Source: Alphaproteobacteria bacterium
Lineage (GTDB): Bacteria > Pseudomonadota > Alphaproteobacteria > Micavibrionales > Micavibrionaceae
Assembly (NCBI GenBank): GCA_021775965.1
Contig: JAJFGV010000048.1
Location: 1 to 51,596 of the forward strand
Length of the DNA stretch: 51,596 nucleotides
Direction: 5' to 3'
The notes under the pieces were generated by a model, which worked only from the letters and a program-made list of their open reading frames with translations, was not told where the DNA came from and did not search any database. Numbering within the stretch: position 1 is the stretch's first letter; each line of letters starts with the position of its first letter. This document shows positions 7,150 to 15,301 of the stretch, one piece after another. The translations under genes were made by a program, and so were the position numbers.

Positions 7150-8298
7150 CTATTGCATCAAGTTTGCGAACATCGTCTGCTGCCGCGCCGTCGAAGCACG
7201 CAAGCAGTGCGGCGACAGCCACAGCCGCTCCCGCGCTTGCTGCGTTGCCTTGCCATCGCCAGATGCGTTCTTCATGCCGCCGGTCAAGAAACCCTTCTTG
7301 AACCATTCAACCGAGGTCCAGCCGTGCTTCTCCAGGTCGGTGTGCTCCACGTCGAAGCCAGCGAGCACGATGCGCAACTTCTTGTCGCCGCCATGCTCCA
7401 GGCACCACTCGCGCACATCGTCGGCCACCGTAAAGGACTCTTCGGTGTACAGCTCAGCGCGGCCAGCAATAGTGGCATAGGGCGGGTCGAAGAACACTCC
7501 ACAGTGACCGTCGCCCATCCGCACGTTAAGCGTTTTGCTCGCGCCTCCGGTGAGCGTCCTGCGCCAGTCGCCGTTGAGGATGCGCACATGGCGCAAGCGC
7601 GCCGAAAGGAAGTCGAACCACCGCCGCAGCTCTGGCATTGTCATCGGGTGATACTCGCCCACGCCAGGCTCACGCGCTTGCGGGCGGTTCACGCCTTGGC
7701 CGTCGTCACCCAGATGTGGCCGCTTGCGACTGACGCCAGGTTCACGCGTTCCAGCGTGGTTCACGCCTTGGCCGTTGTTGGCCAGATGTGGCCGCTGGCG
7801 CGAAACCTTCCCGCCCTTGCCTCGCTTCACCAGCCGACCGTCGTCGTTGGCAATCCACGGCCCCTGGCCAGAGCACCAACCCGAGCCAATCCAGCACGAC
7901 TGGCCCCACATCCACCAGCCGCCCATCTTGGGGTCGTGCCAATCGGGGTCGCCCATGAGGTGTTCTAGCTGGCGCTCCTCGCGCCATCGAACGAGGGCAA
8001 TGTGCCGCGCATGAAGGTCGGCCTCCGAGACTGGCCAGCTCGCCGCGTCGGCCGTCGCATCCGGGCTCAGCTGAATCGAGCGCCACGCGTTCACCAGCAG
8101 CCCGTCGAGGTCGTTGACGGTCTCGCTGTGGTATGTGCGGTTTGCCGGATGCGGGCGGCGGAGCAGCACAGCCAGCGAGCCCGCGAACGGCTCCACGTAG
8201 TGCTCGCAGTCGCCAAGCGCCGCCCATACTGCAGGGGCCGCGGCGGACTTGCCACCGAACCACGGGAAGGGTGTCTTGTTCAGGTTACACAATGCCAT
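7150..8298 (-). CDS. D12-class (Dam-type) N6-adenine methyltransferase with repeat insert
   Basis: A 382-residue enzyme that should methylate adenine in DNA using S-adenosylmethionine. It has FPWFGGK (motif X) near residue 13, EPFAGS (SAM-binding motif I) near 37, NDLDG, and the catalytic DPPY near residue 273 (FFDPPYAT). Between the target-recognition part and the catalytic motif is an unusual insert of two near-identical 24-residue repeats (VSRQRPHLANNGQG... and VSRKRPHLGDDGQG...), encoded by a 72-bp tandem duplication. It may protect phage DNA from host restriction. It ends two bases before the resolvase gene region. Confidence 0.9.
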   Translation of the reverse strand: MALCNLNKTPFPWFGGKSAAAPAVWAALGDCEHYVEPFAGSLAVLLRRPHPANRTYHSETVNDLDGLLVNAWRSIQLSPDATADAASWPVSEADLHARHIALVRWREERQLEHLMGDPDWHDPKMGGWWMWGQSCWIGSGWCSGQGPWIANDDGRLVKRGKGGKVSRQRPHLANNGQGVNHAGTREPGVSRKRPHLGDDGQGVNRPQAREPGVGEYHPMTMPELRRWFDFLSARLRHVRILNGDWRRTLTGGASKTLNVRMGDGHCGVFFDPPYATIAGRAELYTEESFTVADDVREWCLEHGGDKKLRIVLAGFDVEHTDLEKHGWTSVEWFKKGFLTGGMKNASGDGKATQQARERLWLSPHCLRASTARQQTMFANLMQ

Positions 8299-8300
8299 AT

Positions 8301-8864
8301 CTACGTCATCATCTTCCGGGCTGTCGTGATCGCTTGGCTGTCAGCGCAGGCCACGATGGCACCGAGTGCATCAGCCGCATGCTCCGTCTGACCTTCCAAG
8401 ATTCGACCCTTGCTGTCGGTGGGCCACAGTTGACACACAGCTGGGAACATCGTCTCCAGCGATGAGCGCACGTCGTCCTTGCTGGCGTTGGCGCGTCCGG
8501 TCACAGCCTTCTTGAGCGCCTTCGGGTTCGTGATTGATAACGCCAGGTCGAGGTGCAGCGAGATGCAGGTCGTGATGCCTTTGGCAATACCCAAGGCCGT
8601 CGCAGCTCGCGCGCTCTTGGCTCCGTGTGGCAGCTCGGCGCAGATAGCCACGACGTTGTAGTGTGCGGCGTGGAACACAACGGGCTTCCAAATCTCGCGG
8701 ATGCGTCGATCGTCATCGTCAGCCTGCAGGATGCGGAGCTTCTTCTTCTTGCTCTCCGTTAGCACCGAACCGAGCGAAACCGGGCGAAAGCTGTCGTGTG
8801 TGATCTCTGCAATGCACCAGCCGAAGTTGAGCGCGGGGTCGATTCCGAGGACGTAGGCGCTCAC
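8301..8864 (-). CDS. RuvC-like Holliday junction resolvase
   Basis: A 187-residue RNase H-fold protein. The acidic residues expected for metal binding are visible in GIDPALNFGW (first strand, Asp8), the AELPHG segment near residue 75, and TEHAADALGA near 160. It probably resolves branched DNA before packaging or during recombination. It is coupled by ATGA to its upstream neighbour and lies with the methyltransferase and clamp in the replication part of the operon. Confidence 0.85.
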   Translation of the reverse strand: MSAYVLGIDPALNFGWCIAEITHDSFRPVSLGSVLTESKKKKLRILQADDDDRRIREIWKPVVFHAAHYNVVAICAELPHGAKSARAATALGIAKGITTCISLHLDLALSITNPKALKKAVTGRANASKDDVRSSLETMFPAVCQLWPTDSKGRILEGQTEHAADALGAIVACADSQAITTARKMMT

Positions 8865-9211
8865 AGGCCGCGAGCCTCTGATATCATCAGCTCATTCATC
8901 CCGAGCGTTGGCGCTTCACCTGGCTGCGTTGGCTCCGCATCGGGAACGTATGGCGCAGGAAGCATGGTCAGCTCGTCCAAGATGCAAGCAATCGCCCCGA
9001 TGGTCTCAACAGCTGAGCGATCGACCATCATGGCATCCGAGATCTCTTCCAACGCTCTCGCGTTGTCCTCTGCCTCATCCTCCGCTGGCGAAGTGCCCAG
9101 CGCTGCAATCAGATCCTCACGCGTAGCCGGTCGCTGCTTTCCGCTGTCGACGGCCTCGACCACAACGCGATACCGAAGTCGCGTCTCTTCTAGCTCGAAC
9201 TCAACCATCAC
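8861..9211 (-). CDS. Hypothetical acidic protein (116 aa)
   Basis: A 116-residue strongly acidic protein starting at GTG or the adjacent ATG (GTGATG overlap with the upstream stop). The N-terminus has two strands (EFELEETRLRYRVVVEAVD); the rest is helical and proline-rich near the end. No recognised domain. Confidence 0.6.
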   Translation of the reverse strand: MMVEFELEETRLRYRVVVEAVDSGKQRPATREDLIAALGTSPAEDEAEDNARALEEISDAMMVDRSAVETIGAIACILDELTMLPAPYVPDAEPTQPGEAPTLGMNELMISEARGL

Positions 9212-10212
9212 AGCCCCTTCGCTTCCTGGATGCGCTCAATGGCGCCTAGCAGACCCTCTAACGCCTCAGCCTCAGACAGGTCGTCAATGCTCTGCCACGC
9301 CTGCACCTTGGCCTTCATGAGCTGCTTCGGCCGGGTCACAACGAGATGTGGCGAAGCGCTGAACAACTCCAACTCCAATCGTGCGTCTTTCGCCTTCCGG
9401 GCAGCGTCAAGCTCGGCACGGTCTGCTGCGCGCTGCGCTCGGTGTGCGTCGCGAAACGCTCTGTGAGCGTCCTTCAAGAGCGATGGCGCCAACTTCTCAG
9501 CAGCGTCACGCTCAGCCTCGACGGCTTCCAGCTGGTCACGTAGCGCCACCACTACAGCCTGCGCTTCATCGAGCGTCACAACCGTGGCGTAACCAACCCG
9601 CGTCTTCGTGACCTTGTCGAACACGATGCGGTCCACCTCCATCGAACGGGCGAGACCGTCCTCATGATAGCCAACCGTCTCGGTAACGTTGCGCGGACGG
9701 AACACGACAGCTTCACGGTCATCGGCCACAACGCCAGCGGTGGCAGCCGCGATGCGCGCGCGAATGTCTGCCTCCTTCGGACGCGTGAACACCGAGTCCG
9801 TGAGGCGACGTCCCAGCTGCTTGTCTGGCGCCTTGCCGACAGCCCTACGGGTGGCGCGAGCGGCTTCCAGCCTGCCATTGAGCTTGTGGATCGCATTGCT
9901 GTACAGCTCGCTGATGCGGCACTTGAGAGCGCCCAATGGATCGCCAACGACGACGCCGGGACACGAGCTGTAGGCTAGCGACACGATCGCTTGCTCGTGA
10001 TGCTCCAGCCGAGCGACAACCTTCTGCAGCCACCTGACCTTCGCAGCCGCGCGGAACTGGCGAGACGTCGGCGTTGGTCCACGCGTCAACGTGCGCTTGA
10101 CGAACACTGGCGAGATGCCACCACCGGTAAAGCCGAGGTCGGCGGCTGAGAAGCGGTACATCCATTCGAGGTCTTCGATTGGCGATAGGCCGCCTGGGCA
10201 ACGTGCGCTCAT
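9208..10212 (-). CDS. Large hypothetical protein with long coiled coil
   Basis: A 334-residue protein. Residues about 205-285 (DEAQAVVVALRDQLEAVEAERDAAEK... through RAADRAELDAARKAKDARLELEL) are a long charged coiled coil, so the protein is probably oligomeric. The N-terminal 100 residues contain several aromatic and basic positions but no family I recognise. It sits between small unknown genes upstream of the resolvase, so a role in DNA transactions is possible but unproven. Confidence 0.65.
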   Translation of the reverse strand: MSARCPGGLSPIEDLEWMYRFSAADLGFTGGGISPVFVKRTLTRGPTPTSRQFRAAAKVRWLQKVVARLEHHEQAIVSLAYSSCPGVVVGDPLGALKCRISELYSNAIHKLNGRLEAARATRRAVGKAPDKQLGRRLTDSVFTRPKEADIRARIAAATAGVVADDREAVVFRPRNVTETVGYHEDGLARSMEVDRIVFDKVTKTRVGYATVVTLDEAQAVVVALRDQLEAVEAERDAAEKLAPSLLKDAHRAFRDAHRAQRAADRAELDAARKAKDARLELELFSASPHLVVTRPKQLMKAKVQAWQSIDDLSEAEALEGLLGAIERIQEAKGL

Positions 10213-10499
10213 TGGTTGGCCTCGTCACTGGAGTCTTCCCACGGAATCAAGTGTGGGACGAGGTGCTTGTGGATGACGTCGACAAGGTGCAAGTCGTTAG
10301 ACCAATCGTTGTCGCCGAACCTATCGCACACATCGCGTAGCACTAGAAGCAACTCGGAACGCTCTGCGACCAGCCTCGCATTCTCGTATTCGAGATTCGG
10401 TCCGCCAAACGCGTCGAGATGCACCAGTGACGCCCGTACGATATCAAGATGAGCAGCCGTCATGCCACGCAGGTATGCTTCCTCTTCACTGTCAGTCAT
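10209..10499 (-). CDS. Hypothetical protein (96 aa)
   Basis: A helical, acidic 96-residue protein. It is coupled by ATGA to the next gene, and its ATG follows the upstream stop by two bases (TGACGATG). It has no recognised motif. Confidence 0.6.
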   Translation of the reverse strand: MTDSEEEAYLRGMTAAHLDIVRASLVHLDAFGGPNLEYENARLVAERSELLLVLRDVCDRFGDNDWSNDLHLVDVIHKHLVPHLIPWEDSSDEANQ

Positions 10500-10501
10500 C
10501 G

Positions 10502-10789
10502 TCAGCGTCTCCCTTGCAGTTCACGCGTTGCCGTCCCCAAACACGATCGTCCGCCGAATCCCGAACGTGGCTCGCTTCCGGGAATGCCAGTGAGAGGCTC
10601 AAGCGGTCCGAGTTGGCGGCGCTTCGCGTCTTGCTCGTAGTCATACTCATCCATGAGCCAAGTCTCGCTGCGAATGAGATCGCCAATCTCGACGGCCATG
10701 TCGTCCAACTGATGGTCGCCTTGCAGAACGCTAGCGATGGCGCGTAGCAGCTTCTTGGGGCGCTTGCCCTTACGCATCACCTTGCTCAC
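10502..10789 (-). CDS. Hypothetical protein (95 aa), basic N-terminus
   Basis: A 95-residue protein beginning with a strongly basic stretch (KVMRKGKRPKKLLRA). A helical acidic segment and a glycine- and arginine-rich tail follow. It could bind nucleic acid. Start and stop overlap or abut its neighbours. Confidence 0.55.
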   Translation of the reverse strand: MSKVMRKGKRPKKLLRAIASVLQGDHQLDDMAVEIGDLIRSETWLMDEYDYEQDAKRRQLGPLEPLTGIPGSEPRSGFGGRSCLGTATRELQGRR

Positions 10790-11127
10790 CTGCTCACCTC
10801 GCTGTCGACCGATTCGTTGAGTTCACGGAGCTTGCGACGCTGCTTGACCATCACGATCAAACCAACACACGCAAACGGTCCTCCACCAACCGTGGTCCAT
10901 GCGAATCGCCACGGGTCATCCCCCAGCGCGCCCACGGCTGCAGTGGCGATCCAGAACGTGACCACAGCAAACAGCCCAGCGCAGAAGTGAATGGTGGCTA
11001 CCCTGGCGTCTGCCATTCTGTCGATCTCTCGGCAGCGTCGCGCATAGCTTCGCTTCATCGCCGCGGTTTCGTCTTTGAGAGAAATCCTGCTTGGCTGGAT
11101 GCTCAACGGAAGCTTGATGCCGCTCAT
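10786..11127 (-). CDS. Two-pass membrane protein
   Basis: Begins at the ATG at 11127, in ATGA overlap with the upstream gene. A 113-residue protein with a basic cytoplasmic-type N-terminus and two hydrophobic helices (HFCAGLFAVVTFWIATAAVGAL and FACVGLIVMV regions), followed by a basic tail. No family recognised; several membrane proteins of this size are scattered through the operon. Confidence 0.6.
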   Translation of the reverse strand: MSGIKLPLSIQPSRISLKDETAAMKRSYARRCREIDRMADARVATIHFCAGLFAVVTFWIATAAVGALGDDPWRFAWTTVGGGPFACVGLIVMVKQRRKLRELNESVDSEVSR

Positions 11128-11348
11128 CCTCGCTCCATCGCAGTCACAGCCGAGCGCCAAAGGCTGTGGACCTCGACGCGAGCATTGAGCTTGTCGAACT
11201 CGTCAGCGTCGAAGCCGCGGGTGTGCACTTGCACGTTGCCGTTGGGGTCAACGAGCTTGACGGTGATCAGCAGCTCCGTGGCTCCAGCTGAGCGGGAGTC
11301 TGAAGCGAGGTCGTCCTGTGGGTCCTTTTGGGTGCCTATCGAAAACAT
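11124..11348 (-). CDS. Hypothetical protein (74 aa)
   Basis: A 74-residue protein with a polar start and a strand-rich middle (ELLITVKLVDPNGNVQVHTRGF), ending in a helix. ATG start preceded by AAGGAGAG, a good Shine-Dalgarno. No recognised family. Confidence 0.6.
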   Translation of the reverse strand: MFSIGTQKDPQDDLASDSRSAGATELLITVKLVDPNGNVQVHTRGFDADEFDKLNARVEVHSLWRSAVTAMERG

Positions 11349-11380
11349 GTCAACTCTCCTTCACCTCAAGGCGGCTGCTA

Positions 11381-11476
11381 CTACGCGAGGGTCTTCTGTG
11401 TTGGCTGCGTTGAGCAGGATTCGTACTCAACGCGGCGCTCGGTCTTGCTGTCCACGCTTAGGATATGCAGACTCAT
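11381..11476 (-). CDS. Micro-gene (31 aa)
   Basis: A 31-codon frame starting at an ATG that overlaps the stop of the upstream gene (ATGA), filling an otherwise empty gap. The peptide is polar (SLHILSVDSKTERRVEYESC). No function can be assigned. Confidence 0.4.
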   Translation of the reverse strand: MSLHILSVDSKTERRVEYESCSTQPTQKTLA

Positions 11477-11820
11477 CCGCTCACCTCGACAATCGCACCG
11501 GGATACCTCTCGCACGCGTCGCGCAGCTGCTGAGTGAACTTGAGCGCACCCTCGTAGTCGCCCCAGCCATTCGGAGGGTTCATTGCGCGATACTTCTGAG
11601 GGCTAGCAACCATGTCCGCATACCCCGCGCACACGACCGGCAGCAACTCGTCGGTCGTCACCAACTTTCCGCGGCCGTTCAATCCTCGAAAGAGCAGCTC
11701 ATAGAACCCAGCCTCCGCAAACATCGGCGTCAGGTTGTAGGTCATCCCGTCCCAGTCCCACGACTCGGCGCAGTGGCCGCACTCGCTGCACGCGTTGACT
11801 ATCGTTACGCTGAAACTCAT
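11473..11820 (-). CDS. Conserved phage protein of unknown function
   Basis: A 115-residue protein with an N-terminal CSECGHC zinc-like motif. Its C-terminal half (YRAMNPPNGWGDYEGALKF) is a sequence I recognise as recurring in small phage and plasmid proteins of unknown role. Family membership is recalled, not searched. Coupled by ATGA on both sides. Confidence 0.65.
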   Translation of the reverse strand: MSFSVTIVNACSECGHCAESWDWDGMTYNLTPMFAEAGFYELLFRGLNGRGKLVTTDELLPVVCAGYADMVASPQKYRAMNPPNGWGDYEGALKFTQQLRDACERYPGAIVEVSG

Positions 11821-12539
11821 CCCATCACCTCCACCACACCATTCAGAAACAGAACGAACGCAGCCACAGCTGAAGCGGTGCAGTCGATGCCGTAGCGCCT
11901 CGCATCATTGCGACGCAGACCGCCAGCGTTGTACGCCGCGTATCGCAGCAATGGATCGCCTCGCGTGTCGTGACGCTCCGACATGACCCGATAGACCAGC
12001 GCGCCCATCGTCACGCCAACGAACGTGTCCTGTAGCCAGAGCGCCCACTCTTCGCGTGAGCCACCACGAGGCTCCGACTTCCACGGCATCAGCCACGATC
12101 GAACGTCGTCGTGATAGTCAACGCCAGGCTCTCGACGTGGCCAGCCAACAAGGCGACCAGCCAGTAAGGCGGTATCGGTGAGCGTTTGGCAGAGGCCCCA
12201 CGAGCTGTCGATGATCTCAACGCCATGCTTGTTCGTCCAGCTGTCCGGTCCGCCAGCCAGGTTGTCGTTGACGCTCTCGGTTGCGATGAGCGCTGCAATC
12301 TCGGCCATTGAGACGCCGGTGACGTCGTGGGCGAACTCGATCTCAGCGCGGCGCTGTTGCCAGACCTCGGCTGCCAGGTTGGCGTTGGCGTTGGTGGGGC
12401 TAACGTGACGCACTTGCTGGCGAACGTGGTTGTGTTCTTCGATGTGGCCGGTTGGTAGGCGCCGCCATTGACGCGGGAAGCCTTCGACGCCATGCCAAGC
12501 GTCAGGCGTCCAGTTGGGTGGCGTGATGGTGAGACTCAT
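11817..12539 (-). CDS. Lysozyme-like (SLT) transglycosylase-type protein
   Basis: 240 residues from the ATG at 12539 (ATGA overlap). The lysozyme-like signature is present in order: IAALIATES with the likely catalytic glutamate, SSWGLCQ, and LLRYAAYNAGG followed by a YG segment. Such enzymes cleave peptidoglycan glycan strands. It has no obvious signal peptide. Its location far from the lysis cassette suggests a structural (virion-borne) or envelope-remodelling role rather than the main endolysin. Confidence 0.7.
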   Translation of the reverse strand: MSLTITPPNWTPDAWHGVEGFPRQWRRLPTGHIEEHNHVRQQVRHVSPTNANANLAAEVWQQRRAEIEFAHDVTGVSMAEIAALIATESVNDNLAGGPDSWTNKHGVEIIDSSWGLCQTLTDTALLAGRLVGWPRREPGVDYHDDVRSWLMPWKSEPRGGSREEWALWLQDTFVGVTMGALVYRVMSERHDTRGDPLLRYAAYNAGGLRRNDARRYGIDCTASAVAAFVLFLNGVVEVMG

Positions 12540-12949
12540 CGTCGCAACCTTCTGAGCGCTTGCTCGCATATCTCACGCTTGCGAATCGACTCCTGCCAAG
12601 CCCTATGCGTCGCCACCTCGTAGCCTTCGCCCCAATAGTCGTCCAGGAGTCGAGCCTCGTGGGCGAGCGCTTTTTGAACGGCCTCCTCGGCAGCTGCCAA
12701 CGTGTTCTCGCGCAGCCGACGCCGAATGCGCTCCGCCCGGTCATACAGCTCGTGGGCTCGGCGGTAGTGGGTGCCGGCTGAGGCTGCGTACGTGGCCACA
12801 TGGTTCACGGCCTGCTGGGCACGCGAAGGGCCTTTGGTGAAGTCCAGCGACATCAGCGAGGCGCCAAGCCAGCTACTGGCCATGCGAGACGCATTGGCCG
12901 CATCCATCGCAGCGCACCGCGCCTGGTGCATCAGAAGATGGTAAGTCAT
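12536..12949 (-). CDS. Helical hypothetical protein (137 aa)
   Basis: Start at the ATG at 12949, overlapping the HNH gene stop as ATGA. It is almost entirely helical and rich in Ala, Arg and Glu (RRAHELYDRAERIRRRLRENTLAAAEEAVQ region), suggesting a helical bundle or coiled coil. No recognised family. Confidence 0.6.
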   Translation of the reverse strand: MTYHLLMHQARCAAMDAANASRMASSWLGASLMSLDFTKGPSRAQQAVNHVATYAASAGTHYRRAHELYDRAERIRRRLRENTLAAAEEAVQKALAHEARLLDDYWGEGYEVATHRAWQESIRKREICEQALRRLRR

Positions 12950-13398
12950 GTCACGTTCTCCTGAGAGATCTCTTCGCACTCTTTTCGATGGTGCAGTGCG
13001 TGGTGCTTCTTGCATAGCCAACGAACAGTCAAAGGCTGGCTATAGTCATCGTGATGACCTTCGGTCTTTACATCGCCGCAAACCTCGCAGGGTCCGCGGT
13101 TGAGATCGCCCCTAAGCAACGCGTCTCGCACAGCGCCTCTTGCTGATATCTTCTCGGGGCTCTTGGCTGCGTAGGCCGTTTTACTTGCACGTATCCGCTC
13201 AGGATGTCGAAGGCCGTACAGTCTAACTGATTCACGGTGTCTGGCAGGGTCTGCAGCGCGGCGCCTGCGCTCCTTCAACTTGTGGCATTCTTTGCAGAAG
13301 CTTTGGAGACCATCTCTAGCCGCGCTTTTCTTGCAGAAATAGCGATGGGGCTTCCAAACGTTGCATCTTCGACAGCGCTTCCGCCCGTCTTCTGTCAT
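12946..13398 (-). CDS. HNH endonuclease-like protein
   Basis: A 150-residue protein. The N-terminal zinc-type module has CRRCNVW and CKECHK. The C-terminal part carries CEVCGDVKTEGHHDDY followed by WLCKKHHALHH, the expected arrangement for an HNH nuclease with a structural zinc. Phage HNH proteins may be free-standing homing endonucleases or act in packaging; there is no terminase nearby, so homing or defence is more likely. Upstream overlap is four bases. Confidence 0.75.
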   Translation of the reverse strand: MTEDGRKRCRRCNVWKPHRYFCKKSAARDGLQSFCKECHKLKERRRRAADPARHRESVRLYGLRHPERIRASKTAYAAKSPEKISARGAVRDALLRGDLNRGPCEVCGDVKTEGHHDDYSQPLTVRWLCKKHHALHHRKECEEISQENVT

Positions 13399-13691
13399 CC
13401 GTCGTCACCCATTGCGAGCGCAAGCCCACGCAGCTCGGCGTCAACGTCACGAACCCTGCTGAGGCGATCGGCCATTGCCAGCCATAGCTCGCGCTCGGAA
13501 GCTTGAGTCAACTCCCCGCTGAGTTCTGCGCGAAGCCTGCGCAGGTAGTCTCGCCGCTTGGCGATGCGAGTCTTGGCTTTGGGCCAACAGTGGCAGACGC
13601 CCGGCCACTCGTCGCAGTCGATGCACGCAGCGCGACGGGCAGGCTTAGGCGGGTCGACGGGGGCTGCACGGTGGCGCTGTCTACCGGTCAC
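13395..13691 (-). CDS. Zinc-binding helical protein, paralogue of 5465-5866
   Basis: 98 residues from the GTG at 13691, which overlaps the upstream stop as GTGA. It has CIDCDEWPGVCHCW followed by long helices (RIAKRRDYLRRLRAEL, WLAMADRLSRVRDVDAELRGL) and the ending LAMGDDG. This mirrors the protein at 5465-5866, so the two arose by duplication. Role unknown. Confidence 0.6.
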   Translation of the reverse strand: MTGRQRHRAAPVDPPKPARRAACIDCDEWPGVCHCWPKAKTRIAKRRDYLRRLRAELSGELTQASERELWLAMADRLSRVRDVDAELRGLALAMGDDG

Positions 13692-14221
13692 GCAATCACC
13701 GCCGCAATCTCCCGCAGCAGCTCGTGGGGGTCGACGCCAGGGCGGGAGGCCGGCTCGGGGCAGGTCGCTTGCTTCGCCACCGCGATCACAAGCCCGCGAA
13801 TGTCGCGCTTCAGCTTCTCGGAGTCGCGCGGACAAATCGTGCCCGTCTTAGCCCAGTTAGGCGACACGTCGAGCACGTGGCCCCACTGGGCGAGGAACAT
13901 GCTGTCGATAGCGTCCAGAGCTGACGACTGATCGTCACCGGCGATCTGCTCCACAACCTGCGCGGCAATGTCGCCCATTCGAGCGGGCTCAGCAGCCGGG
14001 CGCGTCAGCGCCGGGTCTACGCCGGGGCGAGTGACGGTGTCGACCCGCGTCGCATCGACATAGAGCGCATCGAGCAATCCATTGATCTTCTCAAGGGCTG
14101 ACTTCAATTCAGGGCCGAATTTGCGCATCCCCTCCATGCCATCTGCCCATGATGCGCGTCTCACTAGGACAAGCGCAGAGTCGAGTTGCTTCCTCGTGGG
14201 AAGGGTAACCCTATGGTTCAT
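13688..14221 (-). CDS. Hypothetical protein (177 aa)
   Basis: A 177-residue protein with helical ends and a proline- and alanine-rich middle. It repeats RPGVDP twice (near residues 64 and 160). No family recognised. ATGA overlap with the small membrane protein upstream. Confidence 0.6.
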   Translation of the reverse strand: MNHRVTLPTRKQLDSALVLVRRASWADGMEGMRKFGPELKSALEKINGLLDALYVDATRVDTVTRPGVDPALTRPAAEPARMGDIAAQVVEQIAGDDQSSALDAIDSMFLAQWGHVLDVSPNWAKTGTICPRDSEKLKRDIRGLVIAVAKQATCPEPASRPGVDPHELLREIAAVIA

Positions 14222-14361
14222 CGCGGCCCCCTGCCCTGGTAGATGCCCACAGCCATTCCACGCGCCGCAGCGATAGCCAGAGCCGCCACGATGACCAGGT
14301 CCCAGGGTCGCGTCCGTAGACGCTGCCAGATGAGCCAGCAGAGTTGACGCTTGCGGTTCAC
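14218..14361 (-). CDS. Small membrane protein (47 aa)
   Basis: A GTG-initiated frame sharing GTGA with the upstream stop and ATGA with the downstream start. A basic N-terminus (NRKRQLCWLIWQRLRTRPW) precedes one hydrophobic helix (DLVIVAALAIAAARGMAVGI), predicting a cytoplasmic N-terminus. Confidence 0.5.
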   Translation of the reverse strand: MNRKRQLCWLIWQRLRTRPWDLVIVAALAIAAARGMAVGIYQGRGPR

Positions 14362-14618
14362 GACGGCATCACCTTGCAGCCCTCAACGGCCGTCAAGACA
14401 ACGTCGAGCCGAATGGTCACCGTGAACTCTTCCTCGCAGTACTCCCCGGCATCGTCCTCGTAGGAGCAGTACATGTGGTGCTCGAACGACTCCCCCGCTG
14501 TCGGGTAAGAGAGGTAGTTGTCACTGCAATGCTGCTCAACACGACTGCCGCATTTGGGGCAGTCGGCGGCGATGACGAACGGCGCATAGAAGCGCTTGAT
14601 GTTCAGCTCGTAGCCCAA
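14358..14618 (-). CDS. Zinc-ribbon-like protein (86 aa)
   Basis: Cysteines occur as CPKCGS, then HCSDN, YCSY and YCEEEF, a pattern fitting one or two metal sites. The rest is strand-rich. The fold resembles small nucleic-acid-binding zinc ribbons, but no family is recognised. Start preceded by GGAGG. Confidence 0.6.
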   Translation of the reverse strand: MGYELNIKRFYAPFVIAADCPKCGSRVEQHCSDNYLSYPTAGESFEHHMYCSYEDDAGEYCEEEFTVTIRLDVVLTAVEGCKVMPS

Positions 14619-14806
14619 CGCAAACCTCCAGACTTGGCGACCTGTTCACGCAACTCGTCTTCGTCCCTGCAGACAATGGTAGCACCACGACGAAGCGCGA
14701 TGACAGCGCCTGCGCACGCCAGACACATGGCATCGCCAGGTTGCCCCAGACAAATGCGCCAACACTCACAGGCGGCGCGATAGAACCTGGAATGTTTGCG
14801 GTTCAC
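14603..14806 (-). CDS. Small Cys-rich protein (67 aa)
   Basis: Start at the GTG at 14806, overlapping the upstream stop as GTGA. Cysteines in ACECWRICLG and MCLACAGA suggest metal binding. It overlaps the next gene by 16 bases. Confidence 0.5.
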   Translation of the reverse strand: MNRKHSRFYRAACECWRICLGQPGDAMCLACAGAVIALRRGATIVCRDEDELREQVAKSGGLRWATS

Positions 14807-15051
14807 TCGCACACCTCGAATGAGCCTTCGCCAACCGGCGTAGCCTCCACCAGTTCGCAGTCGAGGTCCATGGCCGAAGCGTGGACGCCAAACTTGAGGC
14901 TGAAGCGTCGACTCGCCTCTTGCTTGGCAAGGTCTGCGCGGTCAGCCACGATGACGAAGCCAACCGACTTATCGAAGCGCCGCCACACTCGCCACGGTAC
15001 GTCGCATCCAGGTGGAGACGACGGCTCGTGGCATGCCAACGCGCTACTCAT
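14803..15051 (-). CDS. Hypothetical protein (82 aa)
   Basis: Start chosen at the ATG at 15051, just inside the end of the upstream gene. The middle (WRVWRRFDKSVGFVIVADRADLAKQEASRRF) looks like a small alpha/beta unit. No recognised family. Confidence 0.5.
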   Translation of the reverse strand: MSSALACHEPSSPPGCDVPWRVWRRFDKSVGFVIVADRADLAKQEASRRFSLKFGVHASAMDLDCELVEATPVGEGSFEVCE

Positions 15052-15301
15052 TGCCTGGCTCCGCTGCCTCGCAAGACAGTGGTTCACCCAACTCGATGAG
15101 CTTCCCAATGCGGCGTGGCAATCGAATGTCGAGCATCAGCGCCAACAGGCCGAAGGCTCGCCATGCGTTGTGCGGGCTCATTGGAACGCCGTACTCCGTG
15201 CCAGCAGTCACACACGCCAGCACCAGGTGGCCCTCGACTCGCCTGATGCCAACAGCACCATCCGTTGGCAGGCGCTTCGGCATCTTCTTCGCACTACTCA
15301 T
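15044..15301 (-). CDS. Hypothetical protein (85 aa)
   Basis: An 85-residue protein with a basic start, a strand pair (VGIRRVEGHLVLACVTAG) and a hydrophobic helix (AFGLLALMLDIRLP) that is probably buried rather than transmembrane. It overlaps both neighbours slightly. No family recognised. Confidence 0.55.
   Translation of the reverse strand: MSSAKKMPKRLPTDGAVGIRRVEGHLVLACVTAGTEYGVPMSPHNAWRAFGLLALMLDIRLPRRIGKLIELGEPLSCEAAEPGNE

Noticed and set aside
5857-7968. A 703-codon plus-strand frame
   Set aside because: It is antisense to the sliding clamp and methyltransferase, both unmistakable; its protein is arginine/histidine-rich as expected for a shadow frame.
11895-11987. Long plus-strand frames opposite 10786-11820
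   Set aside because: They run antisense to a chain of four-base-coupled genes and show no domain.
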